Part shown: positions 10,345 through 21,910 of the stretch, piece after piece | Position numbering within the stretch: the first letter of the stretch is position 1 | Layout: the number at the start of each line of letters is the position of its first letter | Assembly: GCF_000972845.2 (NCBI RefSeq) | Contig: NW_020860930.1 | Coordinates: 339,139 to 403,138, forward strand | Length of the DNA stretch: 64,000 nt | Source of the DNA: Larimichthys crocea | Taxonomy: Eukaryota; Chordata; Actinopteri; Sciaenidae | Direction of reading: 5' to 3' | Notes under the pieces: generated by a model | The model's database searches: none | Told to the model about the DNA's origin: nothing | Seen by the model: the letters and a program-made list of their open reading frames with translations, nothing else | Position numbers and translations under genes: made by a program

Positions 10345-10420
10345 AGCCAATCATCATCCAGGTCCCCAGCAGCAGCTGATCTCACTGCCTAGTCCAGCAG
10401 CAGTCAGCCCAGCTCGGCGT
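10345..10420 (+). repeat. Dispersed repeat, related to 53496-53563
   Basis: The stretch CATCATCCAGGTCCCCAGCA followed by GCAGCTGATCTCACTG and GCAGTCAGCCCAG recurs in grid1 intron 1 at 53496-53563 with a few changes. The family is not identified. Confidence 0.65.
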
Positions 10421-10693
10421 CTGTCTTTCAGCCTTTTATTTCACCAAGCTCTCACCAACCACTAAAAGTCAGTCCCACATTTACTCTTGTCCGGCGGCTT
10501 CTTGCTCGCTCACTCTCTCCTTTTCTCTTCTTAGCTTCCTCCGTCAGCGTCCTCTTCACTCTCTGCTCCTCTGCCATCATGTCCGCAGAGGCTGCTGGGC
10601 CCGTAAACCTCACTCAGAGACAACGACAAGACTACAGGTGACGTCCGACTGTCAGGACTCCAAAGTGACAAAAACTCTTTGATGTAGCCCGGT

Positions 10694-10728
<35 letters not shown>

Positions 10729-10781
10729 TCATACAGATCAATGGCCATACACTCAATCGACCACACACAAGAATGAGCACA

Positions 10782-10817
<36 letters not shown>

Positions 10818-10990
10818 GCCACCGACACACTCATTTGTCTCATTTCACACCAGTGATTTCTCCTTCCTCCCTCATTGTATTTCCCTTTAGACACACACAC
10901 ACACACACACTCATTTGTTTCACTATACATCACAGGACCTTCCTGCTCTATCTCCCTGCAGGTCCAATTACCAATCATCGATTAGGCCAG

Positions 10991-10991
<1 letters not shown>

Positions 10992-11057
<66 letters not shown>
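10992..11057 (+). repeat. (GT)n microsatellite
   Basis: An uninterrupted GT run of 66 bases, within a cluster of CA/GT tracts from 10697 to 11165. Confidence 0.97.
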
Positions 11058-11058
<1 letters not shown>

Positions 11059-11131
11059 CCATGAGATTAATCAGGCATGTTGCCCCACTAATGAAAGATC
11101 GGCCTCCTCTATCGGCCCCTCAGGATCTCCG

Positions 11132-11167
<36 letters not shown>

Positions 11168-11449
11168 GTGATACCGAGTAAGTGTGTGTCTCACTGTTTA
11201 TCTTTGACGGTGTGTGTGCTTTGAGGCGTTCACTTTCTCTCCTGAACACACACATTTGTAGAGTTCGTCCTGTCTGTCCTCGCTATCGACAAACACTGAA
11301 AAGTGTTTTTCTTCTCAAACATTTGCATTCATGAAACTTTCCTTCCCGGGACACCAAAGGTCTCTTTACAAATTAAACAGATAAGAAAAGTATTAAAATA
11401 ACAGCAGTCACATATCTAAATAAAACAATGAAGCACATGAGTCCGTTTG

Positions 11450-11935
11450 AGTCTCAGTTTCTTTTTAAACTCAGCGATGGAGCGATGTGGCTGAACGCTC
11501 TGAGGTTCTTCTGAAGTGAGCGGGGTCAGGCTGTAGATCTCGAGGAGGTCAGAGAGGAGGAGTCTGTGGTCGTGTGGTCTTGTCGGGCCTTGTATGCCAG
11601 AAACAGGATTTTATAGTCTAGTATAGCAGCATCAGCACCTAGAGCATGTTATTATCCTGACTGCAGGCTTCTGGATTAGGTGGAGGTGGTGGAGTGAGAT
11701 GGAGCTGCAGTAGTCGATGCGAGATGTAACAGACATTTACAAGGACTTCTGCACTCCGCTGAGAGAGGGGTGGGTGCTGACTTCTACTGTTGTGAAGATG
11801 GAAGAAGCCACTGCGAGACGGAGTGTACTGTCTGACAGCAAGACTCCACCTGGGTGGAGCAAGCTCTGTTGGAGCCATCTACAGAGAGGTGAGCCAACAG
11901 CCAGCAGCTCTGTCTTCTTCATGTTTAGTTTTAGG
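11450..11935. repeat. Possible degenerate dispersed repeat
   Basis: The composition and phrases such as GGCTTCTGGATTAGGTGGAG and GCTGCAGTAGTCGATGCGAG resemble a repeat often seen in fish intergenic DNA. I cannot assign a class and no termini are visible. Confidence 0.35.
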
Positions 11936-11943
11936 TAGTTTCC

Positions 11944-11946
<3 letters not shown>

Positions 11947-11988
<42 letters not shown>
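11947..11988 (+). repeat. (GT)n microsatellite
   Basis: A GT run of about 40 bases with no further structure. Confidence 0.95.
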
Positions 11989-11989
<1 letters not shown>

Positions 11990-12479
11990 CTGATCACGTG
12001 TCCGTGAACAGGCACGCGGCGATCAATAACATTATTAAACAGTGTCATCCCGCAGGTGAAGACACTGCAGGCTGCTTGAGCGTTTCCATGACAACCCAGC
12101 AAACGCTCCTCTGCAGCACGCGACAGTGAGATGTGGCTGACATCAGTGTAGCTAGAAGTTCAGATCGTCAACCCTGACGCCTGTCAGCCAATCAGAAACA
12201 AAGATTTTCAGGTCTTACATCATCGTCGGCGTGTTGCATCACGTCACATGATTCAGGTTCAGTCTTTGCTCTCAGACCTCCTCCCCGTCCTCCCCGCACG
12301 TCTCAGCTGTCTGCGCTCCTGACAGACCATCCGTTATGTTCTCCTCACTGTGATAACTTGACCCTGCGACCTCCACCTGTTTCTGCCCCCGTCACCTCCA
12401 CCAACTGACAATTAATTATAGATGCACGAGGCAGGAGGGAGGGGAGGTGTCAGAAACGTCAGCTCGGATTATGAATACT

Positions 12480-12621
12480 GAGAGGAGAGGGGAGAGAGGA
12501 GAGGAGAGGAGAGGAGAGGGGAGAGAGGAGAGGGGAGAGAGGAGAGAGAGGAGAGGGGAGAGAGGAGAGAGAGGAGAGGAGAAGAGAGAGGAGAGAGGGG
12601 AGGAGAGAGAGGAGAGAGGAA
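12480..12621 (+). repeat. Polypurine (GAGAG/GGGGAGA) tract
   Basis: About 140 bases are almost pure A/G on the plus strand, built from GAGAG, GGAGA and GGGGAGA units. Mirror-symmetric polypurine DNA of this kind can form triplex structures; that is a property of the composition, not a demonstrated role here. Confidence 0.95.
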
Positions 12622-13000
12622 GACAAGCCGCAGGATGAGGAGCTAAATTATAACGTCTCCGTTCATTATTCTGTTTCTCTTTATGAGCTGAGACTCTGTG
12701 GTGGTGAAGTGATGGAGACAAGTTCATCAGGTCCAAACTGTGTGTGACTGCATCACATCTTTAATGAATGCTGGTGTTTTTAAGAAGTAAGAGAAATATT
12801 TTTGTGTTGACTTAACTTTGCTAAATGTCTCTGAGCAGGGAAACATTTTGTCCTGTGGCTGTTTCAGGAGGGTCAAAGCTTCAGCTGATGTGCTGACACA
12901 TCAGAGATCCGATGGAGGGAGCTGTGGCTCTGAGAAAGAGACACACACCAACATGTTGATTGTTTATAACACACATAATCTGTGTGTGCGTGTGAGATAC

Positions 13001-13216
13001 ATGAAAACAAGATGCTGCATGAAGACAAGATGCTGCATGAAGACAAGATGATACATGAAGACAAGATGCTGCATGAAAACAAGATGCTGCATGAAGACAA
13101 GATGCTGCATGAAGACAAGATGCTGCATGAAGACAAGATGACACATGAAGACAAGATGATACATGAAGACAAGATGCTGCATGAAGACAAGATGATACAT
13201 GAAGACAAGATGCTGC
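13001..13216 (+). repeat. 18-bp minisatellite, 12 copies
   Basis: Twelve head-to-tail units of ATGAAGACAAGATGCTGC span 216 bases. Variants are confined mainly to one position in AAGAC/AAAAC and to the last four bases (CTGC, ATAC or ACAC). Because 18 is a multiple of three and the unit lacks stops in some frames, it gives long artificial open frames on both strands. Confidence 0.97.
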
Positions 13217-13795
13217 GTTCAGGGTGCGTGCGTCTTTCAACATAATAAAAACATGAAGGCAACACGAGGAGCTTCCACTTGATGTTTACTGTTTTCCCTT
13301 CGTGTCAGTTTTTAGTGAATTATGACTTCCTGTCATTTTTACTCTATGGCCTGTTTTTTCTTGGTTGCCTAGCAACAGCAGCTGATTCAGGTTGTTTGTG
13401 TGTCTGCAGAAGTGTAGTATCACACACACGCACGCGCACACGCACACGCACATCATACAACAACATTAAAAATGTAGATTAGTGCAGGCGTACGAATAAA
13501 ATCTTTGATTTAATGGTCACGCAGGAAACAAATAAATTTAAAGGTACAGTACGTAACTTTTCTGACGTTCAATCATGTCGGTGCTGCGTGATGGAGGAAA
13601 CACGACACTTCCCTTTGAGTGCGAGTTGGCAAGATTGGGATTGTGACCTCCATCCCGACTCGGACGTGATGTCGGTGACCCTGACTTTGGTCCTCATACA
13701 TGACCTCAGTGACATGGACTCAAGGTTAGTTAAAGACAGCAGGGCAAACTTAAAAAAAACAACTTTTCTTCTGTGCAGCAGTGTGACATTTTGTA

Positions 13796-13943
13796 CCCTG
13801 CAGGTACGATCCACTCACACAGGTGTTTCAGTTACGTCACCTGATGGGACCTTTGACTTGTCACAGTCATTAGGACGTTAACGGTGTCCCGGTGAGCCAG
13901 CATGCACCTGGAGCTGACCCTACCTAAGTCCCGCCCCTTTTTG
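13796..13943 (+). repeat. Direct repeat pair, copy 1
   Basis: CAGGTACGATCC, then GTCACCTGA, CCCGGTGAGCCAGCATG and TGACCCTACCTAAGTCCCGC, occur in the same order at 15075-15214. The preceding TAAAGGTACAGTACGTAACT at 13540 looks like the end of a fish MITE, so both may be transposon-derived. Confidence 0.65.
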
Positions 13944-14179
13944 CCTCCGTTTTCCTGCCAATTTTTGATTCTGTTCCACGCTGCGTCATGTCTCCCTCCC
14001 ACGTTCAGCTCTGCACACTGTGAGATGTGCTTAAAGTACTTACGGTACTTGAGTAAATGTACTTAGTTACTTCCTCCCTCCCCCTGCAGTAAAGGCAGTA
14101 ATGACAAAGGCTGCAGATAGATGAGTTTAAAATAGGTGGAAAACTGAAGATGGAGGTTTAAGCTGCATGTTTGTTAGAG

Positions 14180-14181
<2 letters not shown>

Positions 14182-14221
<40 letters not shown>
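14182..14221 (+). repeat. (CA)n microsatellite
   Basis: A CA run of about 40 bases. Confidence 0.95.
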
Positions 14222-14222
<1 letters not shown>

Positions 14223-14394
14223 CTGTGTGTTTAAAATAAACAACTTTTTTTGTCCATCGAGTAACTTCAACTGTGAAAATAAACATCATTATTCTTTAAC
14301 AGCTGCTCAATGCAGAGTCTTTTCCATTTTTGATGAGGTGAGGAGAGGAAACGCCGGCACTGCAGTTAGTGTGTGAATCTGCAATGCAGAGACC

Positions 14395-14414
14395 GACACA
14401 CACACACACACACG

Positions 14415-14483
<69 letters not shown>
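14395..14483 (+). repeat. (CA)n microsatellite, 89 bases
   Basis: A long CA run interrupted twice by CG (CACGCACG) near its left end. Confidence 0.96.
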
Positions 14484-14485
<2 letters not shown>

Positions 14486-15074
14486 TGCTGGACTCGCAGT
14501 GTGTAATTTAATGTGCGTGTGTTGGGTTTGAATGTCCATCGTCTATATGAGAACCTGTGGGTGTTTGCCTCTGTACACTTATGTGATTTTGTGTGTGTGT
14601 GTGTGTGTGTGTTTGTTTGTATCTTGGCCAGCAGCTGCACAAGCAAAAGAGGCCTAATGAGATGTGATTGGCTCACACCCAGCGGCAGAAGGCCAATGGC
14701 TGCTTAGTGACCAATCAGGCTTTGGGTTGTAGCGGCTGCACGCTGACAGGTGAGAGTTAAAGCATCAACAGCATCGTGAACTTTAAGATCATATTTACCT
14801 GCACAGTCAATAAAACACTGATAACACCAAGAGTTTGGAGTGCAGCTGTGATTTGGTTCATCTGAACCACTGACGGTATCATCCTGTCTCAGGCCTGCAG
14901 GGGGCAGCAACAAGGTTTCTTCAGTAAAGTACGGTGCGACAGAGCAGTGTCTGCTTTTGGGTGTAGCTACCCTGACGAGTCATTCCAGGTGAGTCCGTCG
15001 AGTTGTTGCTCATTTGTTGCGTGCAGCACTGTGTCTCGGTGGAGGTGACACTCTCCTCCTTTAGCCTCGAATGG

Positions 15075-15214
15075 ACCCTGCACAGGTACGAGCCACGTTT
15101 CAGGTATGTCACCTGACTGGACTCCTTCTCCCGGTGAGCCAGCATGGACCCAACTTACCCAACATCCATCTAATAGATGCACCTGGAGTTGACCCTACCT
15201 AAGTCCCGCCCTTT
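15075..15214 (+). repeat. Direct repeat pair, copy 2
   Basis: This is the same ordered block as 13796-13943, with an extra stretch of about 30 bases (15149-15179) after CCAGCATG. Family unknown. Confidence 0.65.
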
Positions 15215-18200
15215 TTGCTACGTGCTCCAATCACAGTTGAGGAAGCCTCGGTCAGAAACTCAGTTCACTTCCTCCTTTCCTGTTCTCGGCTTGTGTAAGT
15301 TGAAAATCCAACCACATTTTGAGTTTGTTTGTGTGTTTCCTGTTTTATTTTGTAGTTCTACTTCCTGCCTTTGGTTTCCCGCCATGTTGTGATTCAGTTC
15401 CACCTCGTTAGTTTCACCTGTGTCCAGTTGTCCTGCCTTGTAGCTCCTGTGTTTCCTTTCTGTCTCAGCGTGTCTGGGTTCTTGGGTGAAAGTTTCTGAA
15501 AGATTAAAAGTGACCATGAGGTCAAAATGGATGTTTATCGTGAGCTACAGTCATCTATGTCCGGGCCTCACTGATTACTGTACAAAAGCACAACTTTAGA
15601 ACTTTACTCAGTGATTTTGGTGAAACTGAATCAGATTGTATACACAATATATTTGCTGCTTTTCCCTGTGATGTCCGAGTTTCTTGACGGGCAGATAGCT
15701 TTAACCTAACCACTCGCTAAGGTAGCTAACCGATAATTAACTGCCACTAACTGAATCAACAACAGAACTGGACAGTTGTGTCAACAGGGAACGACGTACC
15801 TCAGAGCTTGACGCACAAAAACTCTCGAAGATGATGATCAAATATGAATCTTCAGATTTTATTCTCTGTCTCCCCTCAGAGGTTTTCACGAACAGATTTT
15901 AGTCTCTGTGTAGCTGGAAGACGAGAACGTTTGAGACCAGACAGGAACACGTTTTTCCTGCTTGAGAAGTAACTTGCAGTACGTTAACCACCAGCTTCAC
16001 GCTCGTCTCAACATGTTCGCTTCTGGTTCCAATAGACTAAGATGGTGACGGCTTCAAAACAGTCACCCACGTCACCATGTGCCTCCTGACTTGATTCTAC
16101 ATGAGATGCTCTGCTGAGAGTTGATTAAGTCCTTCAGGTCATGTCTGTTGATGATTTAACGGGTTCAGACGGCAGCGTTCGGTTCGTCTCGGCCTCAGTT
16201 GTGTCGACTGACTTCATATTCAGCTACAGACACTTTTGACTGACAGATGTTCCTCCGTCTTGGCTGGTTACGTTGAAACCGAGGTGTTTCCTCGGCAGCC
16301 GAAAGTCAAACTTTTGGTGAATTCAGAGTGACATGTTTTGACGTGCCGTCAAAGCGCTCTCCACAGCTTACATTATTCATAGACTAAAGAATTCCTACAG
16401 TCTCTCCTCTTCTGTCATTTACATCTTAGATTTTAAAGGTTGAAGATTTCTCCATTCGAGGGAGACGATGCAGCCGAGGTTCACTGTCATTCACAAGTTT
16501 GCCACTCAACATGTGACCTTTAAACTAATTTTACAGCTGGTGCATCATTTTCAAGTAAAAGCTACAAACATTCTCTGTTTTGAACTTTTTGAAGACGTCA
16601 CCTTGGCCTCCGAGAAATCTTTTCATAGGTGTTTGTGTTGTTAGTTTGATCCTATAGATTCAATTATAATGACCAAAGAACAAACAACCAAAGAACACAT
16701 CTCTGTGGCTGCTGCTTGTGTTTGACTCGTGTATGCTGAGCTAGGTGTGTGGTTCCCCGTTTGTCATCGCTTTCTGAACAGTTGGAGGACCCCGATTGAA
16801 GCGGTACTCGGTCCAGCACACAAATCTGCAGGGTTCAGTTTGAGGGACTTTATATTCATTCCACACATCTGGTAAAACTCTTGACAGGTACGTTGGTGTT
16901 GTTCCTGAAGCCTGAGGATGAGTAACGGAGCAGGTTGAGACGGGAACGGGATGTTTCTCATGCTGATATTACCAACTTGTCGTCTGGTGTGTGTCTTCAT
17001 CTTCTTGTCTCTTGGTCCAGAAGATCGTCCTTATGTTAACGTTCAATCATGAGGTTTTTCTTTCTCTTTTTGATTTCTTTCAGGAAGTTCCGACTCTTGT
17101 TTGAATTCATTTCTTTAGTTTGAGCAGCATCCACTCGTCCCTTTTCCTTTGTAGTCTGCTTCTCTGTCTTATTAATCAGAAATCCTGGCAATAAATAACT
17201 TTATTTTAACAAGTACATCTGGTTTTCTGTTATTTAGTTTATGTGTTGAACAGCATGCCGACACAGCGGACAGTACCTGCTCTTCCTCGCTCAGTCTTGT
17301 CTTGTCTTTTCATTATCGTCTGTCTCACTGAAGAATGTTGCATGTTTGTGACTGGCTGTATTTGTTTCTTGTTCCTGTTCTTAGAAGAGCAGAGGAGGGA
17401 GCCGATGTTGGTCCCTGTACTCTATGTATGGTGTGTGTGTGTGTGTGTGTGTTCCCCTGTGGCAGTAAACAGCACAGCAGTGTGTTATTCAGGCAGTGTT
17501 GTCTAATAACGGGGCTGACAAACAGAGACAGCAGCTCAAACCAGCTGCTGTTCCACTTTCAATACTCAGCAGGGACACACACACACAAACACACTACCAC
17601 AGTACAATGTAACACAAAATAGAAACACACACACGTACCGTGAGCGACACGTGATGGAGTCAAAATGTTAAAATTGTGCTGAAGTAGCAGAAACATTTTC
17701 CACCTCTGTGACGCACAAATATGGATTTTACTGAGAGAAGAACTACGTCCAGCGTGATGGATGATTTCTAATAATTTAGCACAGACACGAGCAATAACAC
17801 GTGGAAGTGTCACATCAGGTACAAAGGACATCAAGCCCAGTCCAGCCCTTTATTTATAAAATGGGGAGTCAAAGTACACCTGACCTCAGGTGTGTTTCTT
17901 TGTAGAGGAAGGAGGAATAAATAAAGTGCAAATCCTTCTTTCTCTGTGATTTGCTGAGAAAACTTCAACATTTTAAAAACAGAAGTTAGTTTTTGCTGGT
18001 AGAAAGTGCAGCAGTAAAACATATCCAGGCGTTTAATGTGGTTAAATTAAATGAACTAAAACTAATCTTCTTCAAAACAGGCGACATAGCTGCGGACGTT
18101 CAACAGCTCTTTCTCCAGGTGATGCCTTATACTTCTTCTTCTTCTAACTAGCAGTTCTCTGTCACAGTGAAGTAACATTAGGCCTGTATTTATCAAGGTG

Positions 18201-21200
18201 TTTAATTCAGAGAGGTCAACATGACGCTGATAAGCTCTGAGAGGCTTCAGGTACTTTCAGCACCACGGACAGCGTCTCTGTCCTGAGAGTAGAGTCGGCA
18301 CCACGGACAGCGACGGACTCGACCTCACAGTAAAGACAGAGAGGATGTGTGATTCGTTTCATGATAACCGAGATGAGTGGATAGAATTAGAGTTGAGATA
18401 AGTACACTGTATTTCTAAAGCGCTCTTTGCACTCTGTTCTGAGACAACAGCTGAGTTTCTAGCAGCTTCTTTAAGCTCTCGAGTCACATGACTCTGTTTC
18501 TATAGTTTGGCCCAGTCATCTTTGTTTTTGTGGCTGGGAAATGATTATCCTGACGTGAGTCAGTCTCCATAAGTCCCCATGTTCAAATGTCCAACTTCAC
18601 AGCAGAAATAAACGTGTTTACAGCCTGGTAATGTCCCTGTTCATGATAACTGTACTGAGGGTGAATTTTTCCACCGATAGTCCACCGCTTGTCTCACCAC
18701 CGCCACAGATTTACCCCTACAGGTGAAGTTTCTGGTTTTGAGATCCTCTGAACTCTGGTTTGGGATTGTTTTGTGTGTGTTTGTTTTATTATGAGGTGCA
18801 ATGAAGTTTGCAGCCTCTAGGGGTCACTGTTGTGACATGAGACTGCGACTCATCCTGTATAAGTCATGGGTGTGTGTCTGTGTTTTGTGTTTTCGTCGGT
18901 ATTTGTAGAGACATGAACGGATTCCTCCGAGATCATTCAACCATGCAAAGTTTATTTTCTCCTCGACAGTGTGTATTTGTGTGCGTTATGTCATGTAAGG
19001 GCCAGATAAGCTCGTCTATACCTGCAGTCACACTGTGGTGTGTTGAGATGCAGAAGGAGTCCTCAGAGATTTCTGTTTTCTCTCTACGTCCCTCAGCACG
19101 AAGCCTCAGGGGACACAAGAGAAGAGAAAGGAGAACGCTTCATCAATAATTTAACATGCAACGCTGAATTCTGTCCCCCATGGAGTTTTGTCTGGGGAGA
19201 AACTAGGTTTCCGTCTGTCCACGCTTTAGAAGAGGGAGAGCCTGGACAAACTGTCTGACAGACAGACGGACAGCTGAAGAAGATAGAAGGGGAGGGGGAG
19301 GACGAGAAGAGTCGAGGGAATTCTTGAAGTTTCTGCACAGGGCTGGATGGTTGCAGCACTGCAGACAGAGTGAGAGGAAAGTTTGAGAGTGTCGGACGAG
19401 GAACGAGGTGGAAGAACACGTAGAGAGGTCAGGCAAAAGAAACAAAGTTCAAATATAATACTGACTCCGCGAGGCTGAACGGGGAAAACAGAGAATAAAA
19501 ATGCAAAGCCCAACAGTACTCCTGAATGTGATAATGTACCGCTGTCAGGCTTTCCACCAGATGTTGCAGCCCACAGCTGACACTGACATGTGTCAATATT
19601 TGCAAAATTTGTCTGCTTTCCCGTCTCACAGGTTCTCATGGATCGAGGCTACGCCGAGATCGGGGATTGTGGTTTGTGTGGCCTGCTGACGTCTCGTCAT
19701 TATTATCACTACTACTATTATTCAACATAAATATCTCACCTCTACCAGTTGCGGCAGGTATCCGTTGACTGTGATCTGGGTTCTGTTTTTTTTCCTCACC
19801 ACCATCTCCAAGTGTTTGCTCATGGAGGGAATTATTCGGCTCCTCACCTGAGGATTCATCAGTACGCTCAATGTCTCCAAATGGGCCTCAGACATATTGT
19901 GTGTTATCTGACTCTGTAGAGGCAGATATTCAGGTATATGTACCTGCATGAAATCTGTTTGAGTCAAGATTATGCTAAAATATGTTTTCACCAACTATAT
20001 TACCTGTTAAGGGCCAACCATCTCTGTTCATTCCCATAAATTACTGTTAATTCCCATGGAAAGTTTCCAGTTTTGAAATTTCCCAAGAAAATCCCTTTTG
20101 CAATCCTAATGAGGATCCTATATATTTATGTGTCCTATGCATTACCCTTGTGCAATTCAATACTAATTTACAGGCACACGTCTAACTAAGGTGTCAGTGA
20201 AATGGAAAGTTTTACATTTTAAGATTCATAACAAAAATAAAACATCCTGTTTAAGAAATGTATTAATCCGATGTCGCACACTGAAAGCTGTCCCTGCAGA
20301 CAAACAAACAAAGTGTTCCAGAAGGACTGAGAGATGAAGAGGAAGACGAGTGTCGGGAGAATTTTCTTCAACCCGAGACAGCCGCGTCGCTGCGAATAGA
20401 GAGGAAAACAGAGGGAAGTTTTAAAAGTGAGCTAGAGGAAGGAGGTCAAACAGAGAGGTCGCCCACTGATGGTGTTTGTGCTTGGGATAAAGTTTGAGCA
20501 GGGCTGCTTGTTTACAGCAGAACTCCAGGTGAGGAAACTGCAGGACGCAACAGACGAGATGATTTGTGCTTCTGTTCTCACCTGAAGCGCTCGCTGTCAG
20601 CTCCTGTGAGCGAGCCTATTTGTTAGTCTGCACCACAGCAGCTGCTTTTTCATGTTTCCACACGTACTCGCACTTTATTGCCAATTTTACCATGAATCAC
20701 CATCACACCATGAAAAAAACACCTTTTATATATGTGACCGAATGGTGCGTTGATGTTTGTTGGTGCTGCCCACCAACAACTGTGGGACGGCATTGTCTCA
20801 TTTCCTTTGGTAAAGGGTGGTCCTCTGCTGAAGGAGATAAGGAAACTCTGAAACCCCCGTCCTTGAGATTCATGGCTGTGTTTTTGGTTTTTGTCTCAGT
20901 TCTTTGGATTTCTGTTTGCCTGTTGTTTCTGTGTTTTCATAGCCTCAAGCATACATACATAGATACATAGAAGCAACACAACATAACCACAAGAATAGAC
21001 ATTCAATAAAGCACATCTATCGCATTTATCCATCCCCATCTCATACGTATACATCTGTGGCGGTTACCAGGGTGCTTTGTCGAGAGATGCTATAGTGGAA
21101 GGTACAACAATTTAAGTTAATGTTAAAGTTCCTTTCTGTGTACGATACCTCCTCGTCTGCTTTGGGTCCTGTCACCCCTAAAACACACTGCATGCGGACT

Positions 21201-21639
21201 GGCTTCGGAACGACTGCGGCGTCCGGCAGCTCTCCGCAACACATACGCAGAGCTTCTATTGTTCACGGACGCCGGAGCACGGAGCATAAATTCAGCACAG
21301 AGCAGGAAATCAGCTACAAAATACAAAATAAAACCTCGGTTGATTTTCAAAATAAAATACTCCGTGTTCACCGCTGATCGAGTTTTATTACAAGAACACG
21401 TCATAGTGGGCGGGGCCGTCCTGAAGTCAACAGGTGAGAGGTTTTCAGGTGTAATCATTGATGACACCTCACATCCTTTTTATAAGGACACCAGAAAAAA
21501 GATGCGGCGTGGAATGTCATCGCAGGAGTCAAAGAGACTACAGCCGGAAATATCACGTGATTGTGCATAAATTCACGGGATCTCGTGCGTTCTTGCGAGA
21601 CGCAGAGACGCACCTGAGCGCATCACAAACGGATGATGT

Positions 21640-21910
21640 GTGAGTTGGCGGACGGCGGAGTATGCTGTATATTTTAGGGGTCACAGTCTGCTCCTCTCTC
21701 ACCTGCCTCTCAGTACTTTTCCATTCACTCTCCACTCACCTGCCAGCCACGCCCCCCTCATCAGACCCACTCCCCTCACCTGCTTGACTCACCTGCTTCC
21801 CATCACCAATCAAGCCAGTATTTAAGCCTTCCCTGCCCACTCACTCTCTGCCAGATTGTTCTTCATGTTCACATTAGACTCTCCAGCACTTTTCTTCGGA
21901 CTCAAATACT
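21640..21910 (+). mobile_element. Possible LTR-retroelement fragment
   Basis: The C-rich stretch with repeated CTCACCTGC phrases and CAGTATTTAAGCC resembles the 5' part of fish Gypsy-type LTRs and the probable LTR at 40545-40943. No termini or target duplication were found. Confidence 0.4.

Noticed and set aside
12864..13265. Repeat proteins (CLHAAS-, HEDKM- and HLVFMQ-type) from both strands of the 13-kb minisatellite
   Set aside because: They come from the 18-bp tandem repeat read in different frames; no splice or start context.
14030..14080. Phrase TTGAGTAAATGTACTTAGTT (also similar near 41395) as a transposon end
   Set aside because: It resembles the end of a common fish MITE, but no partner terminus or target duplication could be found.
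21320..21660. Full MITE at 21.0-21.7 kb
   Set aside because: It shares the TTTTCAAAATAAAA core with the 37.3-kb element, but I could not find matching inverted ends.
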